Assembly: GCF_021730395.1 (NCBI RefSeq)
Contig: NC_069377.1
Location: 71,183,501 to 71,247,500, forward strand
Source of the DNA: Mercenaria mercenaria
Lineage: Eukaryota; Mollusca; Bivalvia; Venerida; Veneridae
Direction of reading: 5' to 3'
DNA: 64,000 bases
Shown here: in pieces, positions 12,470-24,035 of the stretch
Position numbering within the stretch: the stretch's first letter is position 1
Layout of the letters: every line of letters begins with the position of its first letter
Position numbers and translations under genes: made by a program
The notes under the pieces: generated by a model
Database searches by the model: none
What the model saw: the letters and a program-made list of their open reading frames with translations, nothing else
Told to the model about the DNA's origin: nothing

Positions 12470-12620
12470 ATGAAGTAAAAAAAAAAAGAAATTTTATTGC
12501 TTCATGCGTTCGAAAAAGTTCACCTTTTAATGCACGAAATTCGTTGGATGTCCATTGCCCATACGTTGTCGTCCACAATGTCTTTAAAGAACATTCCCTC
12601 CTAAACCACTCCGTCAATCC
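12470..12620 (-). repeat. interspersed repeat copy 1 (paired with 16.1-16.3 kb)
   Basis: Read on the minus strand this matches 16090-16300. Shared blocks are GATGTTCTTTAAA-ACATTGTGGACG, AGGTGAACT and GAACGCATGAAGCA. The GGTGAACT-A block resembles a decayed end of the pearl-like elements further right (GGTGAGCTAA), so both may be old relics of that family. Confidence 0.55.
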
Positions 12621-12910
12621 CAACCAAACTTCACAGTTGAAATATGTAATTTGAGCAGATGTACTTGATAAACTAAACTTTTCTTGCATAGACGAGGTTG
12701 AATTTGAAACCAATAGAAAATACTGTATAGGTCGTTCACAAATATACAAGTGAATCACACTTACCGGTTACAGTAACTTCGTCACGGTGTAATCAATTGT
12801 GACTGAAAGTTAAAATATAAAATGCTCCTGGTTATAGGGATGGTTGGTAACGTAAGTCAATATAATTAATGTAATAATGTAGCCTTTAAAACAACACCAT
12901 CTCATTGAAG

Positions 12911-13000
12911 CGCTCGGTAGTTCAGGGGTGCATATGCAAGTAAAATTACATTATGTACAATCAAACTAGACATGTTAGTTCATGGTTCGAATCTTTCTCT
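12911..13000 (+). mobile_element. possible tRNA-like SINE head
   Basis: TAGTTCAGGGG (12918-12928) fits a pol III A box and GGTTCGAATCT (12984-12994) a B box. The spacing is long and there is no clear tail, so support is weak. Confidence 0.35.
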
Positions 13001-15487
13001 CCTTATATTTTGATATATATGTTTATTGTTTTTAGTTATGTATTCGAGATGGCTTACAATCAAACGATATAGTGTTGGATAGGGAAATGGGTAGAAAAAT
13101 AGACCGTATTGAAGATATTCCTAAAAACAAAATTCAAGAGCCCATATCAACTACTTACCAAACTGTAAAGATGACATTAAAGATTGTACAGATACATACA
13201 GTGGGTGAAAGAAAATTCATCAGGTCAGGACTCGAACTTCTTTAAATAGATTTAAAACCTAACCATTTTACTTATTGATCTATCCATTCATTTTCCAGTT
13301 TGATTTAATAGATACCCTTTCTTGCATACAAGATATGACAGGCAGTCTGGATATCTGACTACCCGTTCAAAAGGTCCAACTCAAAGGTCAGTGAAGAAGT
13401 ATACCCTATTTCATGTTTTGTACGTTTCGTAGACCATCTCGCTGTAGCCATTTCTTCTACAGCTTAGACTAAAAGTCATCTGGCGGGAATTTCACATGTT
13501 TTTTTCCTCATCCTCTTTATTGCAATGTAAACGTCCTTTGATGAAACTTGAAACAGTTTTTTTAGACTAGTTTGCAGTAGAGCATACTTGCAAAAGTATT
13601 TTACGAAGTTTCATAAAATGCACTTTTTTCGGTTTTCCTATGCACAAGGGACGGTCAGAACTAGAAAAGATAAGTATTCTGTTCTGTACCGCTTGTTGGA
13701 ACACTTTTCCTTAGCATCCATGCATCAACAAAATTTAAGGAACTGTTGTTGACCTTATTCCGCAGTACTTATCATTCCAGACTTAACCAGGAAGGAAAAA
13801 ATGTTTCTTCGACGCTAGATAGTTTTGTTGCTCTGCCTTCTGCAAAGGTATTGAGTACTTATGTATAAGGTGATTTTGTTTTGGAGTTCTCGCAGCTTTT
13901 TCAATAGTATTTAAGGGAGAGTTTATGAGAGTTTATTTTCTTTATTCCATAAGGCTATCAGCCCATCATGGCATAACAAGCATACATACAGATATGACGA
14001 ACAGTGAAAACATATATATAATTTCACACACTTTAATGTGGAGAAGGTCTGACAAATAATTTTTCGACCTTTTCATTTAACATTAATGATTTAAATTATG
14101 GTACAATGTTTCTGTTAATTACATCAAACTATATAGTGATATGGTACACATTCTTATGAAAAGAAAAGAATGTCAACAGATTTTAGGAATTATACATCTT
14201 GAAATTTTGCATTTCTTGGTGAAAGTTTTGCGTTACATTTATTTTGTCAAACGGTAAACATACAGCTCGTTTAAATGGGTCAGCCGTGTTGTTGTACTTA
14301 TATAATTGACTGACCCGGTTTATAGGTTGGTCAGGACTACGATATGTATTGCATTTTGCCATCGAAATATTTCTATAAAATGCTTCTTCCCCTTCCGTTT
14401 GGATCCGTCCATGTTTGCAAATATTTTATGGACTGTAAATAGGCTCATTAAAAAGCACTGACTGTGGCTAAGTTACCGATCCTACCGAAACGAAAAGTAA
14501 GAAAGACTACTTATTTTAACACCAATAAACTATACTATATCCACAGATTTATCAATCTTAACCGGAAACGAAAATGCAAGACGGACAGCATGGATAAATA
14601 TCTTCTAAACACATACAAGATAAAATAATGAAATAACCTCGAAATGACTGTCTTTCATTTATACAAAAACCTTATTGTAGTGAAATCCAATTCATGTCTA
14701 GAGACATTATTCACGTGTATCATATAACATGTCGTTTCTTCTTTGAAATGCTTTATATACATAAATTCCTAGTTTTCTTATATTGCATAGTTAATGTGTA
14801 TATATATAATGAATGGATATTTTGATAATGTTTAAAAGAGAAATTAACCAGTAAATGTTTGTGTGCATGTCAACCGGCGTCGAAAACCCCGTATATTCAT
14901 TTTTTTTTTGCGAAAACAATCTTGTTGAGCCGTTTAGAATTTAGTTATAAAGCCACAAGTTCTTCGAAAATAATGGATGTTCTAGCCAATCAGAAAGGGA
15001 TGAAGTGTGCGTTTCGGAAAGAACTGGCTTAATTATAAATTGCCAAGTTTAAAAAAAAAAAACATTTAAACTTTGTGTACTAAAATGACCATAAAATATT
15101 ATAAGTAAGTGCAAAAAGTAATTGAAAATATCTACAGGAAGAATTGTGAAGTCAGGTTGAGACAGATCAGAATGGATTTTGGAAAACAATTGGAACAACT
15201 GGTGTACTAGTAAATGAGACTAAGAAAGTTAGAACTCTAATGGAAATCATTGATAGTGATGGTTATTTGGCAACAAACTTGACAGAAGGTCTAGATTTTT
15301 GGAAAAATTATAAAACTGCGACCGTACCGAAAGCTTACATGGTAATACTGAACAGGTCTTGATTGAAAACACTGTTTGATAAATCTAGGTTTTGATATTA
15401 AACCTTCAATGCAAGATCTTTAGAAATAACACGGCAGTGAGTTTACATGTCCTTTCCAGTGTGTGTTTTTAGACTAGTAAAATATTA
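13000..15487. other. non-coding stretch
   Basis: There is no supportable gene. It contains the unoccupied copy of the interspersed repeat described at 8120-8640, here at 13941-14023. A B-box-like motif on the minus strand near 13225 is isolated. Confidence 0.55.
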
Positions 15488-15960
15488 AATGGAGAAAAAG
15501 GTTTCAGTAGTCCTGTGTCGAAAGCTGGCTCTGCAGACTCAAGAAATCCAATGAACAACCGGGAGAAACTTGCCCCACCATGTACAAGTTACATTGTTAA
15601 CGATAGGTTATCAGTTTGGTTTGGAAGAAACAATAAACTGATCGAAGAAGAGAAAGGGTAGTTGACCATCTTCCAGTCTTATATTTATCATTTCTTCCAG
15701 TCTTATATTTATCATTAAAACCTGCTCAAAAATGAAAAGGCCAATTGTTGCTCATTTAATCGATTTTAAGAAAGTACACGATTGTGTAGAACGTTTCATA
15801 CGTTGTATTAAAGTGGCTAAGTTGGGAGTTCATTGTAAAATGTTTCATGCAGATAAATTGCTTTACTCATATATTAGCTCTTGTATTAAACTAAATGGAT
15901 TCTCATCAAATTAGTTTGATAAAAAGAAAACAAACCGAATTTCTATGGTATATCAAGTCA
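15488..15960 (+). pseudogene. LINE reverse transcriptase fragment (non-LTR), decayed
   Basis: At 15601-15660 the frame reads NDRLSVWFGRNNKLIEEEKG, typical of the segment before the first RT motif in non-LTR elements. It is closed by a stop. From 15732 another frame reads IVAHLIDFKKVHDCVERF and GVHCKMFHADKLLYSYISSC, matching the RT region IDFKKAFDCV...LGVHGKM...LYSN-ISCVK of molluscan LINEs. The motif aspartate survives (IDFKK), but AFD has become VHD. A 24-bp tandem duplication (CTTCCAGTCTTATATTTATC twice, 15669-15715) lies between the frames. Only a small central part of ORF2 remains, with no endonuclease and no YADD box, so it is a dead fragment. Confidence 0.7.
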
Positions 15961-16089
15961 GCTCAAAGATCAAACTATAAACTTTCAAGAAACTTAAATT
16001 CGAGCTGGCATTGAATTTTTAGGTAGCTCGAAAATCAGTAGTTTAAAAATTTGAATTTTAGATGACTGACGTAGTTTTGAAGGCATGTA

Positions 16090-16300
16090 AAAGGGGGCAA
16101 TCCAATGCACAGTCGAAGTTTTATTGAAATCAACTTGGTGGTTAAGGCGGAGATGTTCTTTAAATACATTGTGGACGGCAACGGACGGACAACAGACTTC
16201 ATCTATTTTATAACTCGCCATGAGCATTTCGCGTTTAGGTGAACTAAAAACAATTTATACATATATCCGAACGCATGAAGCACTTAAATTTCAAATAAAA
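16090..16300 (+). repeat. interspersed repeat copy 2 (paired with 12.5 kb)
   Basis: Shares several blocks with 12470-12620 on the other strand. It contains CAACGGACGGACAACAGAC followed by GAGCATTTCGCGTTTAGGTGAACTAAA. This resembles the GACGGACGGAC and GAGCA...CAGGTGAGCTAA end of the pearl-like elements at 34.3 and 54.7 kb, so it is probably a decayed terminus of that family. Confidence 0.55.
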
Positions 16301-16537
16301 TCAGGAAGGTAGAGATATTGTAAAATCTACGATTTTTGTATTATCCTTGTCCATTCAACAAATACATTTGGTGTTTCCATTATGTAAGCATTATAGAATA
16401 TAGGCTTTCCATATTAGTTCGGTACCTTAGCTTTATCCTTCCAGGTATTCCATTTATTAAAGGTAATCAAAACCAAACATTTTTGACTGGCCTCAATTGA
16501 AATTTCGGTATGTTATTGCAAAAAGGTTATTGCAAGA

Positions 16538-16740
16538 AGGTGAGCGGTGGTCTAGGGGATAAGGTGTCGGCCGCTTAATCCAGGGTTTGTGGGTTCAAGT
16601 CCCGCTGGGATCACGACCATGACTTCTCACGACACCAGTACTGGTTTTTCCAGGAAGCGGACTCGGAGAGTGGTTCCAATAAGTTTGAAGCTTTCATCAC
16701 AATCGAGTAAAACAAATTAGTATAAACTATAAAGGTAATA
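16538..16740 (+). mobile_element. tRNA-derived SINE
   Basis: The head resembles a tRNA: TGGTCTAGGGGATAAGG as A box (16548-16564) and GGTTCAAGTCCC as B box (16592-16603), about 45 bp apart. The body contains CACGACACCAGTACTGG and ends in an A-rich tail. A functional tRNA is unlikely because no acceptor stem closes around the boxes. Confidence 0.7.
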
Positions 16741-17439
16741 AATTCTTTTATATTTATCACTTTTGTTGAAATAACAACATGTATACGCTGTGAAGTTACC
16801 TTTTTAAATAGCAGTTTAGTTCAACTTATTTCGAAATATTACAGGCTATTGAGAAGTTAATGGAGCTGTATAACACTGGTTTCAAAAACTTAAATCTAGA
16901 TGCACGCCCCTTTAACTGAAGAATAGACGTAATCCGGAAGGTTTAATTCGCAGGTTATAATACATGTATCTACATTTATGTTACTTACGTACGTTTACAT
17001 CTGTTTAAACCTTACAAGGAAGTTATGATTAAATTTTGACAGTATACAACGCATTTTCAAGTTTTCGTTCTGCTTACTTATTTTATTCTTACTCTATCTT
17101 GTAATCAATAATAATATGAACTTGCTATGTCGTATCTGAATAAATTCAAGAGACAAGCAGTCATATGGCATTGTGAAAGTTTATTTAAAAAATAACAAGT
17201 AAAAGGCACAAAATCATTTAAATTGTACAATACAAATTTATAACATAACAAGAAATATCTTTAAAAATAATGGTCGGCGAATTGTAATAAGGAAAGAAGT
17301 TTATGAATTTTTCATCTAACATTCATCTTTCATCTAACATTTTTCAAATTGCAAAACTAAACACCGCACTTTAACAATTTAAATGGTTCTCTTTTAATTT
17401 TTCGCAAAGGTTTCGTGGGGTTGCAATTTTGTTTCGTTT

Positions 17440-17910
17440 ATCCTTAGACGAATAATTACAGCAGTAGTTTGATGAAGATCCATGAAGCGGTTCATGAGAA
17501 GAGGTCATTAAACGTGTTTATATTTTTTAGCTAAGTTGGTCCCTATCCCCATTTGTAACAAAATAGCAGGAGACCTTACAATATTGTTACATATCGAGTT
17601 TGATAAAAATCCATTACATTTTAGTGGTTAATGCGAAGAAAGGCATATCTACTTTTAGCTATAGCGGTCCCTAATAGGGCCCAAGTTCCTATATAAATAA
17701 ATTTGGAAGAGGGCCTTATAATGATGCTCCAGACCAAGTATGACAAAGATCCACCAAACTGTTCATGAGACGCTGTATAAAGGCATTTCTAGTTTTAGCT
17801 CTAGCAGCCCCTAAAAGGGGTTAAATGTCTCAGCTGAACAAAGTTGGCTGCGGGCCTAATAAAGATGCTACAAATCAAGTTTGATTAGAATACATGAGAA
17901 AAAATCAATT
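17440..17910 (+). repeat. decayed tandem-core repeat (pearl-like)
   Basis: There are about three units of roughly 150 bp, each with GGCCTTA-AATGATGCT, AGACCAAGT-TGA-AAAGATCCA and a -TTCATGAGA- block. They match the core of the element at 31315-32518. No intact ends were found, so this is an old core array. Confidence 0.65.
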
Positions 17911-19270
17911 AAAGGATTTTTTTTATTTATTATTTTTATTTATTTCTAAAATAGGCCAACTGATCCCGCTTTAACAAATGCATATTCGCTATTCATGAAT
18001 CTTTGGACAATGACGTCACACCTATAAAAAAGTGAAGGTCAAGCAAAACATACAAATGTAATTATTTCAATATTTCTAATTCATAAGCAAAGTTTGACCG
18101 TAGTCATATCACATAGATAAACTGTATGCAGCGTACCTTCATTTCAGTGTAATGAGATTCGGTCAGTATATAGCATATATATAATAAAACAGATTTCAAC
18201 TGAGTTCAATATTTGCATACCATACTAAAGAAAAATATTCATATATAATAAATCAGTTAAATAACTTATAACAAATATATTCAAAGCAAACAAGTACTCA
18301 TTTTAATATGCAATCTGAATAAGTCACAAAAGCAAGAAACCTTTTCATATACAGACGACAATTGTTACAAGGAAAATCTTTTAAAAAATACTTCTCTACA
18401 TAAAAGACTCTTATCACACCCTTATTCATGTGATACACAGACCGTATTCAGCTCTTTCTTTAATATGATATATGTTGGTATTTGAACAGGTTTTTATCAT
18501 ATTTATTAAACTTACTTATCATTTTGAGATATATCAATATTCTTGCTTAATATACTGAGCCAAAGTTAGCTTTAAAACTGTGAACAGCGTCGTTTAGGAT
18601 AAACGCTTTGTCTACATTTCACTCAGCGTAGCACAATCAACAGAGTGAAAGAAATTAACACTCTCGCCCAATCAGGAAGAGTGTTGCATAAATCTTCCAT
18701 TTTGATAAATTATCTATAATGCGTTATCAAGTAGTTTGATTTGCAAACTGAAGTCACGTGGCATAGGTAACGAAAACGAATTTAGACGGCGTCGCCGAAA
18801 AACAGGGATGTCAGTGATAATATGCTACTGGGCACAGCCCAATAAATCATGCATGAATGGTCAACAAATAAATAAATAAATAAATAAATATCAAAAACAA
18901 TATAACAAAATATGTAAATTATTATTGAAGTTTGGCAGCGTGGAATAATGTAAAGTAAAAAAGTAAAATAATCATTTTTTTTTCATCAATAGTTCAACCA
19001 TACTGCTTCTGACCGTAAAGGCATTCTTCTAGATCGTAAGTTATCACATGGTTTAAGTTGTGTGTATATCTTGTCATCAAAATATATGTGTACTGAAGCA
19101 GTATATATCTGTGAATTTCATCAATCCCTCGATCTTTGAAATCGGCGTTATTCAGATGAGCAGTAGTTTTGTCAAATCGCCGTACATAGGCCTATATGTT
19201 TCAGTGCAAGATGAATCCTTGATCTTAAGTTCGGCAGTCCTTTACGAGTTGAAGACCACAATGAAAGTTT
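17911..19270. other. macin B 3' side, non-coding
   Basis: I see no gene. An AAAT microsatellite (18865-18890) sits beside CCCAATAAATCATGCATGAA, the inverse of the flank that follows macin A. Confidence 0.5.
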
Positions 19271-19271
19271 G

Positions 19272-19586
19272 TTATTTGCAGTGTCCATGCTTCCATCCGG
19301 GGCGGCTGTGATCACACAAACAAATCCATGCATGTTTAGATCTTGTTTTGCAGTTAAATGTTCTTGGTTCATTTATTTTCATACAGTTCCCATGTAAATA
19401 TCCCATATTCCAACACTGGTGCGAACAACTTTGCATATTATATAAATTTAATCCGGAAGTCATTCCATGACATGTCCGGCGCTCGGAATAGCAGTTTTTG
19501 GTCCAGTCTAAACACACTTTACCTGATGTGTTGAAAGGAAAGAGTAAAACTAACCACAGTGTACAGTATAAAACGGTGAACCTCAT
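19272..19586 (-). CDS. macin-family antimicrobial peptide precursor, copy B
   Basis: Predicted secreted peptide of 104 residues, a close paralogue of copy A. The signal peptide is about residues 1-22. The ten cysteines fall at 25, 32, 39, 54, 58, 68, 79, 89, 91 and 103, the copy-A pattern shifted by one residue. Blocks such as CLDWTKNC, SGLNLYNMQSC and HAWICLCDHSRPGWK are nearly the same. Differences (for example S-Y to S-H and Q to H in the central loop) are mostly conservative or add charge. The start at 19586 follows the acceptor CTTCAG at 19598-19593 and gives the better signal peptide; a longer open frame reaching 19670 runs into the intron. Both copies have intact frames and splice sites, so both may be active. 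They are tail to tail, about 15 kb apart. Confidence 0.82.
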   Translation of the reverse strand: MRFTVLYCTLWLVLLFPFNTSGKVCLDWTKNCYSERRTCHGMTSGLNLYNMQSCSHQCWNMGYLHGNCMKINEPRTFNCKTRSKHAWICLCDHSRPGWKHGHCK

Positions 19587-19592
19587 TTTGCT

Positions 19593-20134
19593 CTGAAGAA
19601 AGAAAAAGTAAATTAATGACAAACTAAAATATATAATTACTAATATTACATTATACGGCACTCGTTTCATGGATCGAACGTCTCTCTAATGTGTTTTCTT
19701 CTTATCTAAATTTGTACCAGTGTATGTTTACATGTTCTTTTTAATTACCTATTTTGCTGAATTTCTCTTCCGTGTATAACTGAATACAAATAGAATATTT
19801 ACTAAAAACAGTGTTTTATTAATATTTTTAATAAATATGCAGACATAAAAACAGTAAAAAATTATTTCAGCATAAACTTTATTGATGCATAATTTATGTG
19901 CCATGACTAGATGAAAATAACTACTTTAAGTTTTTAAGTAAATGTAAGCAAATAAGTATAACTTCTAGATCTAAATATTTACCTTTTCGTAATAAGTATA
20001 ACTTCTCTAAATATTTATCTTCTTGTAATAAGTATAACTTCTCTAAATATTTATCTTTTTGTAATATGTTTTCAAACGTTCCCAAAGGCAAAGATATGTT
20101 TGCTAAAATGTAGAGCCAGCTGTGCATTTTTATA
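19593..20134 (-). promoter_or_regulatory. macin B core promoter, 5'UTR exon 1 and intron 1
   Basis: On the minus strand a TATAAA lies at 20134-20129. Transcription should start near 20103, and the non-coding exon ends at 19983 in AAAAG before GTAAAT. The intron is 19982-19593. Exon 1 is longer than in copy A because a unit of about 36 bp (TTACAAGAAGATAAATATTT ... GAGAAGTTATAC) occurs about three times just before the donor. Only the last unit reads GGTAAAT; the earlier ones read AGATAAAT. A 72-residue open frame here comes from this repeat and is probably not a protein. Confidence 0.55.
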
Positions 20135-20139
20135 CACAT

Positions 20140-21690
20140 TTACCAGTGGTAAAAACCCGATCATAAACCAAAATAAAGCTTATTTATAAATGGCAAGAAT
20201 AAATACAGGATTTTTTTATTTACAGGGGAAGACCCTTTCGCACAGGATGTAAACTACATGAAACCGCAAAAGCAACGAATGCGTCACGCAACCGTCTATA
20301 GACATTCGATATACATTATGTATAAATGCCACTCTTATTTTTACCCATTACAATCACATATCTATCATGCTTTCAAATTTAGGATGAATAAAAACACGAC
20401 ATTTGTTTAAGGATGAAGAATACCTTGCAATCAAAGTGACACTGAATATTTCGAAATAGCGATGTCCCGTAATTGCAATCAGTAATGTGTGCTCGACATA
20501 CCCCTTTGTTAAAGAAATCATTGGTCATATGAGCTATATTTACGGCTGAAACATGTTTTGAATATGCCTGCGTTTTTACATTAACTAGCTAGAAAAGTTT
20601 GTGTTTAAAATGGTTATTCTTTATTGGAAGTGTCTCGCATATTTTCGCGATGTCATATTGTGGCTTTCAGATAGAGGTTTTATTTGATAGAAGAATTAGT
20701 GTTTGCTTCTGTGGTATAATGAGACTTGTATCCATTAAGAAATCTCTTGCATATTCCTTTGTCACCGTTTTCTGATCGAATACCTTCATCTTCTTGACAG
20801 ATTGTTATTCTATTTGGGAATGAAGTTTAATTGCCAACTATTTTTTCTTCCCAATGGAAGAAGCATCATCCAGTCAATGTGTTGAGAATGAGAGAGGCAA
20901 CTGAAATGATAAATTTTTAACCAGAATGCTGTTTGAGTATAAAGAAACAACTACTCACCATGCAAATGTTTGAAGTACTTATAGTTATTCTCATGACCAA
21001 GTATGAAACGTTTTTAATTTGATATTTCAATACGACACAGAAAGTGTTTTCCTTAAATGCAAAGTGTTTTCCTAGAATGCAAAAACTAAAATTACAATAA
21101 TGTATAAATTTTGTTTATGTACTTGAACGCAATTGTGACTTTGAAAAAGAAGGCGTGCTAGTTAAAGTTTTGTGAAAGTAAATACATAATACATGTATTT
21201 TAGGATGGTTTAGCCGCGTGTGACCTATTCTGTAGTCAATAAACAAGATAAAACAAGTTCTGAGTGGTCGAGTTTTTAAAAACGAACGATCTGTCTTAAA
21301 GTCCCGGCTACTGTTAATGTATTTAATAATGTTGATAATTAAAAAAAAAAGTTCGATGCTCAAACGTACATGTAACAAGATCCATTATCAAAATCATATG
21401 CTTTAGAAGATACAACCCTTTTTGAGCACGTGTTTTATTTTTTGCAGGGGTCCTTAGTGAAAATAAGTGGCTCTAAAATCCCCAAAGGGACGGAATAGTT
21501 TGATAATTGTCCCCTATCCTGCTAGATATGCCCTTAATGGTGTTTCCCATGGTTTTCTAGCTATTGTAAAGTCATTGAGTACATACTTTTACGGTTCCAT
21601 AGGTTTTGATTTATATCTTTACGGAATATATTTCTGTTTTGAATTGCTTTCCTGTTGTTTCTTCTATTTATGTAAGGGATTCGCTAAGCG
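20140..21690. other. non-coding stretch upstream of macin B
   Basis: There is no supportable gene. CAGGGGAAGACCC near 20223 resembles the start of the interspersed repeat seen at 27.4 and 39.1 kb, but only a short piece is present. Confidence 0.5.
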
Positions 21691-21693
21691 GTA

Positions 21694-21913
21694 TGGTGGC
21701 TGATTTTGGACATTTCATATTGTCGCGTTGGTGCACGACTTTTGTAGCAAATTTCGCTGCCTCCTCCTGGCGCACGTGCCAACGCGCCATATCGGAATTT
21801 TGGAAGTTTTGTGTCGTTTTGTTCTGTCGCGTTCTGTTTCGTTATGCGAAATGTGCTACATAAACTGTGCGCACGTCAACGCGACAAAATGAAATGTCCT
21901 AAATCAGCCACCA
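21694..21913. mobile_element. 220-bp MITE with TA target duplication
   Basis: Terminal inverted repeats of about 45 bp begin TGGTGGCTGATTTTGGACAT on the left and TGGTGGCTGATTTAGGACAT on the right, and continue through TTTCAT-TTGTCGCGTTG. TA flanks both ends (21692-21693 and 21914-21915). The TA duplication suggests mobilisation by a Tc1/mariner-like transposase. No coding capacity. Confidence 0.8.
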
Positions 21914-22182
21914 TAAGGTGAGGTGCTATTTTCTTTACATAAAACTTAGTAGGACAACTGACCGTTCCAGAGCGATACCTTGATGTGTCGATCAATAAAA
22001 TATAATTATTATATCATATGTTGGAAATTTTATCTTCTTAGGAATCGATTCACAAGCAGTTCATAAAGCCAACCGTTCAAAAGTTTTTATATATATATAT
22101 TTATAGACGCCTCTTTGCACTCTTCTTCTTCTTCTTGTCGTTCGCGACTACACTGTCAGACCAGTAACCGCGATGAAACAGA

Positions 22183-22240
22183 AGAGCAGAAAGTCGTGCT
22201 TACAGTATGGATTGATATGCAGAGTATATTCAAAACGTTC
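22183..22240 (+). mobile_element. short inverted fragment of the neighbouring LINE
   Basis: GAGCAGAAAGTCGTGCTTAC, continuing to GTATGGATTGAT-TGCAGAG, is the reverse complement of the RT region at about 23475-23540. It translates to EQKVVLTVWIDMQ against EQKVVLTVWIDLQ in the larger copy, then diverges. It is probably a scrap from a separate insertion or a local inversion. Confidence 0.75.
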
Positions 22241-22559
22241 CTATCAATATAGCCAACATAATTCAACAAAATAACCTATATATACGTTGTCATTAAAACA
22301 TTAATTCTTGCGAAACATGTGCAGATAATTAAATGTCTTAAAACAGAAGATAACTTGGTAATTTATAACGTTCGAGCTGGTCTTTCTCTGCAAAGATTCT
22401 TTAAACTGTCTTATCTTGCACAACAGCACCTGGATGTGACTGATTTCCGATTTAAATATAAATATAGTGTCTAGCCTGTCAAACTACTTTGTGTGTATAA
22501 CTTAAATAAATGTGGCATGCATCTTGGTGCACGTCACGCTATTCAAATTTTAGAATGTA

Positions 22560-23640
22560 AAGAGTTTGAGTTTTTTTGCCTCATTTACGAAGCTGCTACG
22601 TTTGAGCCGATTCTTTGTGTAGCCATCTAGCTTGGCTTTGAAAAGACCTGAACTTCTCTGCTTGAAGCAGAACCTTTGCATGTCTTCTGTCTTGTAACGG
22701 CTGTATGCCTGTTAGCTTCTCCATAAAAGAGATTGGTGTAGACTTTGTAGCACCTGTCATGATCCGCAATGCTTGGTTCTGAACCTTGTCTAAAGCCTCT
22801 TGGTTAGTTTTGGCAGTAGTGGACCAGGCAGTTGAGCTATACTCTAAATGGGGTCTCACTGTTCCCTGATATACTGTCTTGAGTATTTGCTCATTTGCTC
22901 CCCACGTTGTTCCAGCAAGTTTGCGCATCATGGCAAGCTTCCTACGGGCCTTCCCTTCTGCTTGACTAATGTGGAGCTTCCAGGTTAGCCGTTTGTCAAA
23001 GGTCACTCCGAGGTATTTTGCCTCGTCTGCTTCAATCAGCGAAGTATTTCCAATCTTGATTTTACCCGCCCTCTGCTTTGACGACAGGGAGAATAGTGTC
23101 ATGGACGATTTCTCTGTATTGATCGATACACACCAATCTTCAGCTCAAGCTGAAAGCTTGTTGATGGCTTCTTGCATCCTGTATGTGGCTGTAGTTCTTC
23201 CTTACACCATAACACCAGATCGTCAGCGTAGAGAGCAGCCTTAACTCCTTTCGGTAGTTCAGACACCAGATCATTGATCAAAAGCAAGAAGAGTGTAGGG
23301 GATAAGACTCCGCCTTGTGGGACACCATGACGCAACAGGAACTTCGTACTGTTGGCATGTTCTAAACTGACTCTTGCTCTCCTTCTGTTGTGGAGGTATG
23401 ACTTAATCCACCTCAGCATGTGACCTCCTACTCCAGTCCTCATCAGCTTGACGAGGAGTCCATCAGTCCAGACTTTGTCAAACGCCCTCTGCAGATCAAT
23501 CCATACTGTAAGCACGACTTTCTGCTCTTGGAAGGCGTCCTTTATCTCTTGCGATAGATAAGTGGTCTGGTCCTGAGTGGAGCGGAATTGTCTGAAGCCA
23601 GCTTGTTGCGTTGCGAATAGGTTGTTAGTCCCCATGTCAC
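22560..23640 (-). pseudogene. Jockey-like LINE reverse transcriptase, 5'-truncated and frameshifted
   Basis: On the minus strand, part 1 (about 23640 to 23180) reads QQAGFRQFRSTQDQTTYL, VWIDLQRAFDKVW, HGVPQGGVLSPTLFLLLIND and YADDLVLWC. These are RT motifs with the catalytic YADD intact. Part 2 (23102-22596) reads KYLGVTFDKRLTWKLHI, then RPHLEYSSTAWS, then KVQNQALRIMTGA, the thumb and C-terminal region of Jockey/CR1-type ORF2 proteins. A frameshift after YADDLVLWC separates the parts and throws about 30 codons out of frame. The endonuclease and ORF1 are missing; the 5' break coincides with the SINE at 23641. Jockey-like is my best family call from the motif wording. Confidence 0.85.
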
Positions 23641-23938
23641 CGGTCACCGCGGCCCAGTGGTTAAGGCGTCCGCCTCGGGATCGGGAGGTCGAAGGTTCGA
23701 GCCCCATGGGGAGCGTTCGTCCGGGGGATGTTTGTCATGGGACTCGTTCCGAAAAGACCGGTTCGTAAGCCGCGAGCTAGTTAAATGAATGGTTTCCGAC
23801 TTCTATCCGCCTGGCGCCTGGCATAGTGGTAGGAGTTGGGAGGTAATTGGTACGCACAATAAAAGTGTCTCATTAGCCAAATTGGCTGGCCCTTTCAATA
23901 GGGGTGACACTATAACAAACAAGACCTTTACCTTTACC
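23641..23938 (+). mobile_element. tRNA-derived SINE with CCTTTA tail
   Basis: The head GCGGCCCAGTGGTTAAGGCG carries a pol III A box, and GGTTCGAGCCCC (23695-23706) is the B box. The body runs to a simple tail of ACCTTT units (23921-23940). It sits against the truncated 5' side of the LINE, and part of the antisense open frame there (SRSRGGRLNHWAAVTGD) is only this SINE read backwards. Confidence 0.85.
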
Positions 23939-24035
23939 TTTTATACTTATTTGTGCATTTAAGACAGTAACGGTCTATATGTCCGTCAAGACATCACATC
24001 CAAGTAAATATGGGGCGCCGTTTTACTATTTTCTA

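Noticed and set aside
16548-16603. tRNA gene
   Set aside because: A and B boxes are present but no closing acceptor stem, and a SINE body follows; the same holds at 23650 and on the minus strand at 38.0 kb.
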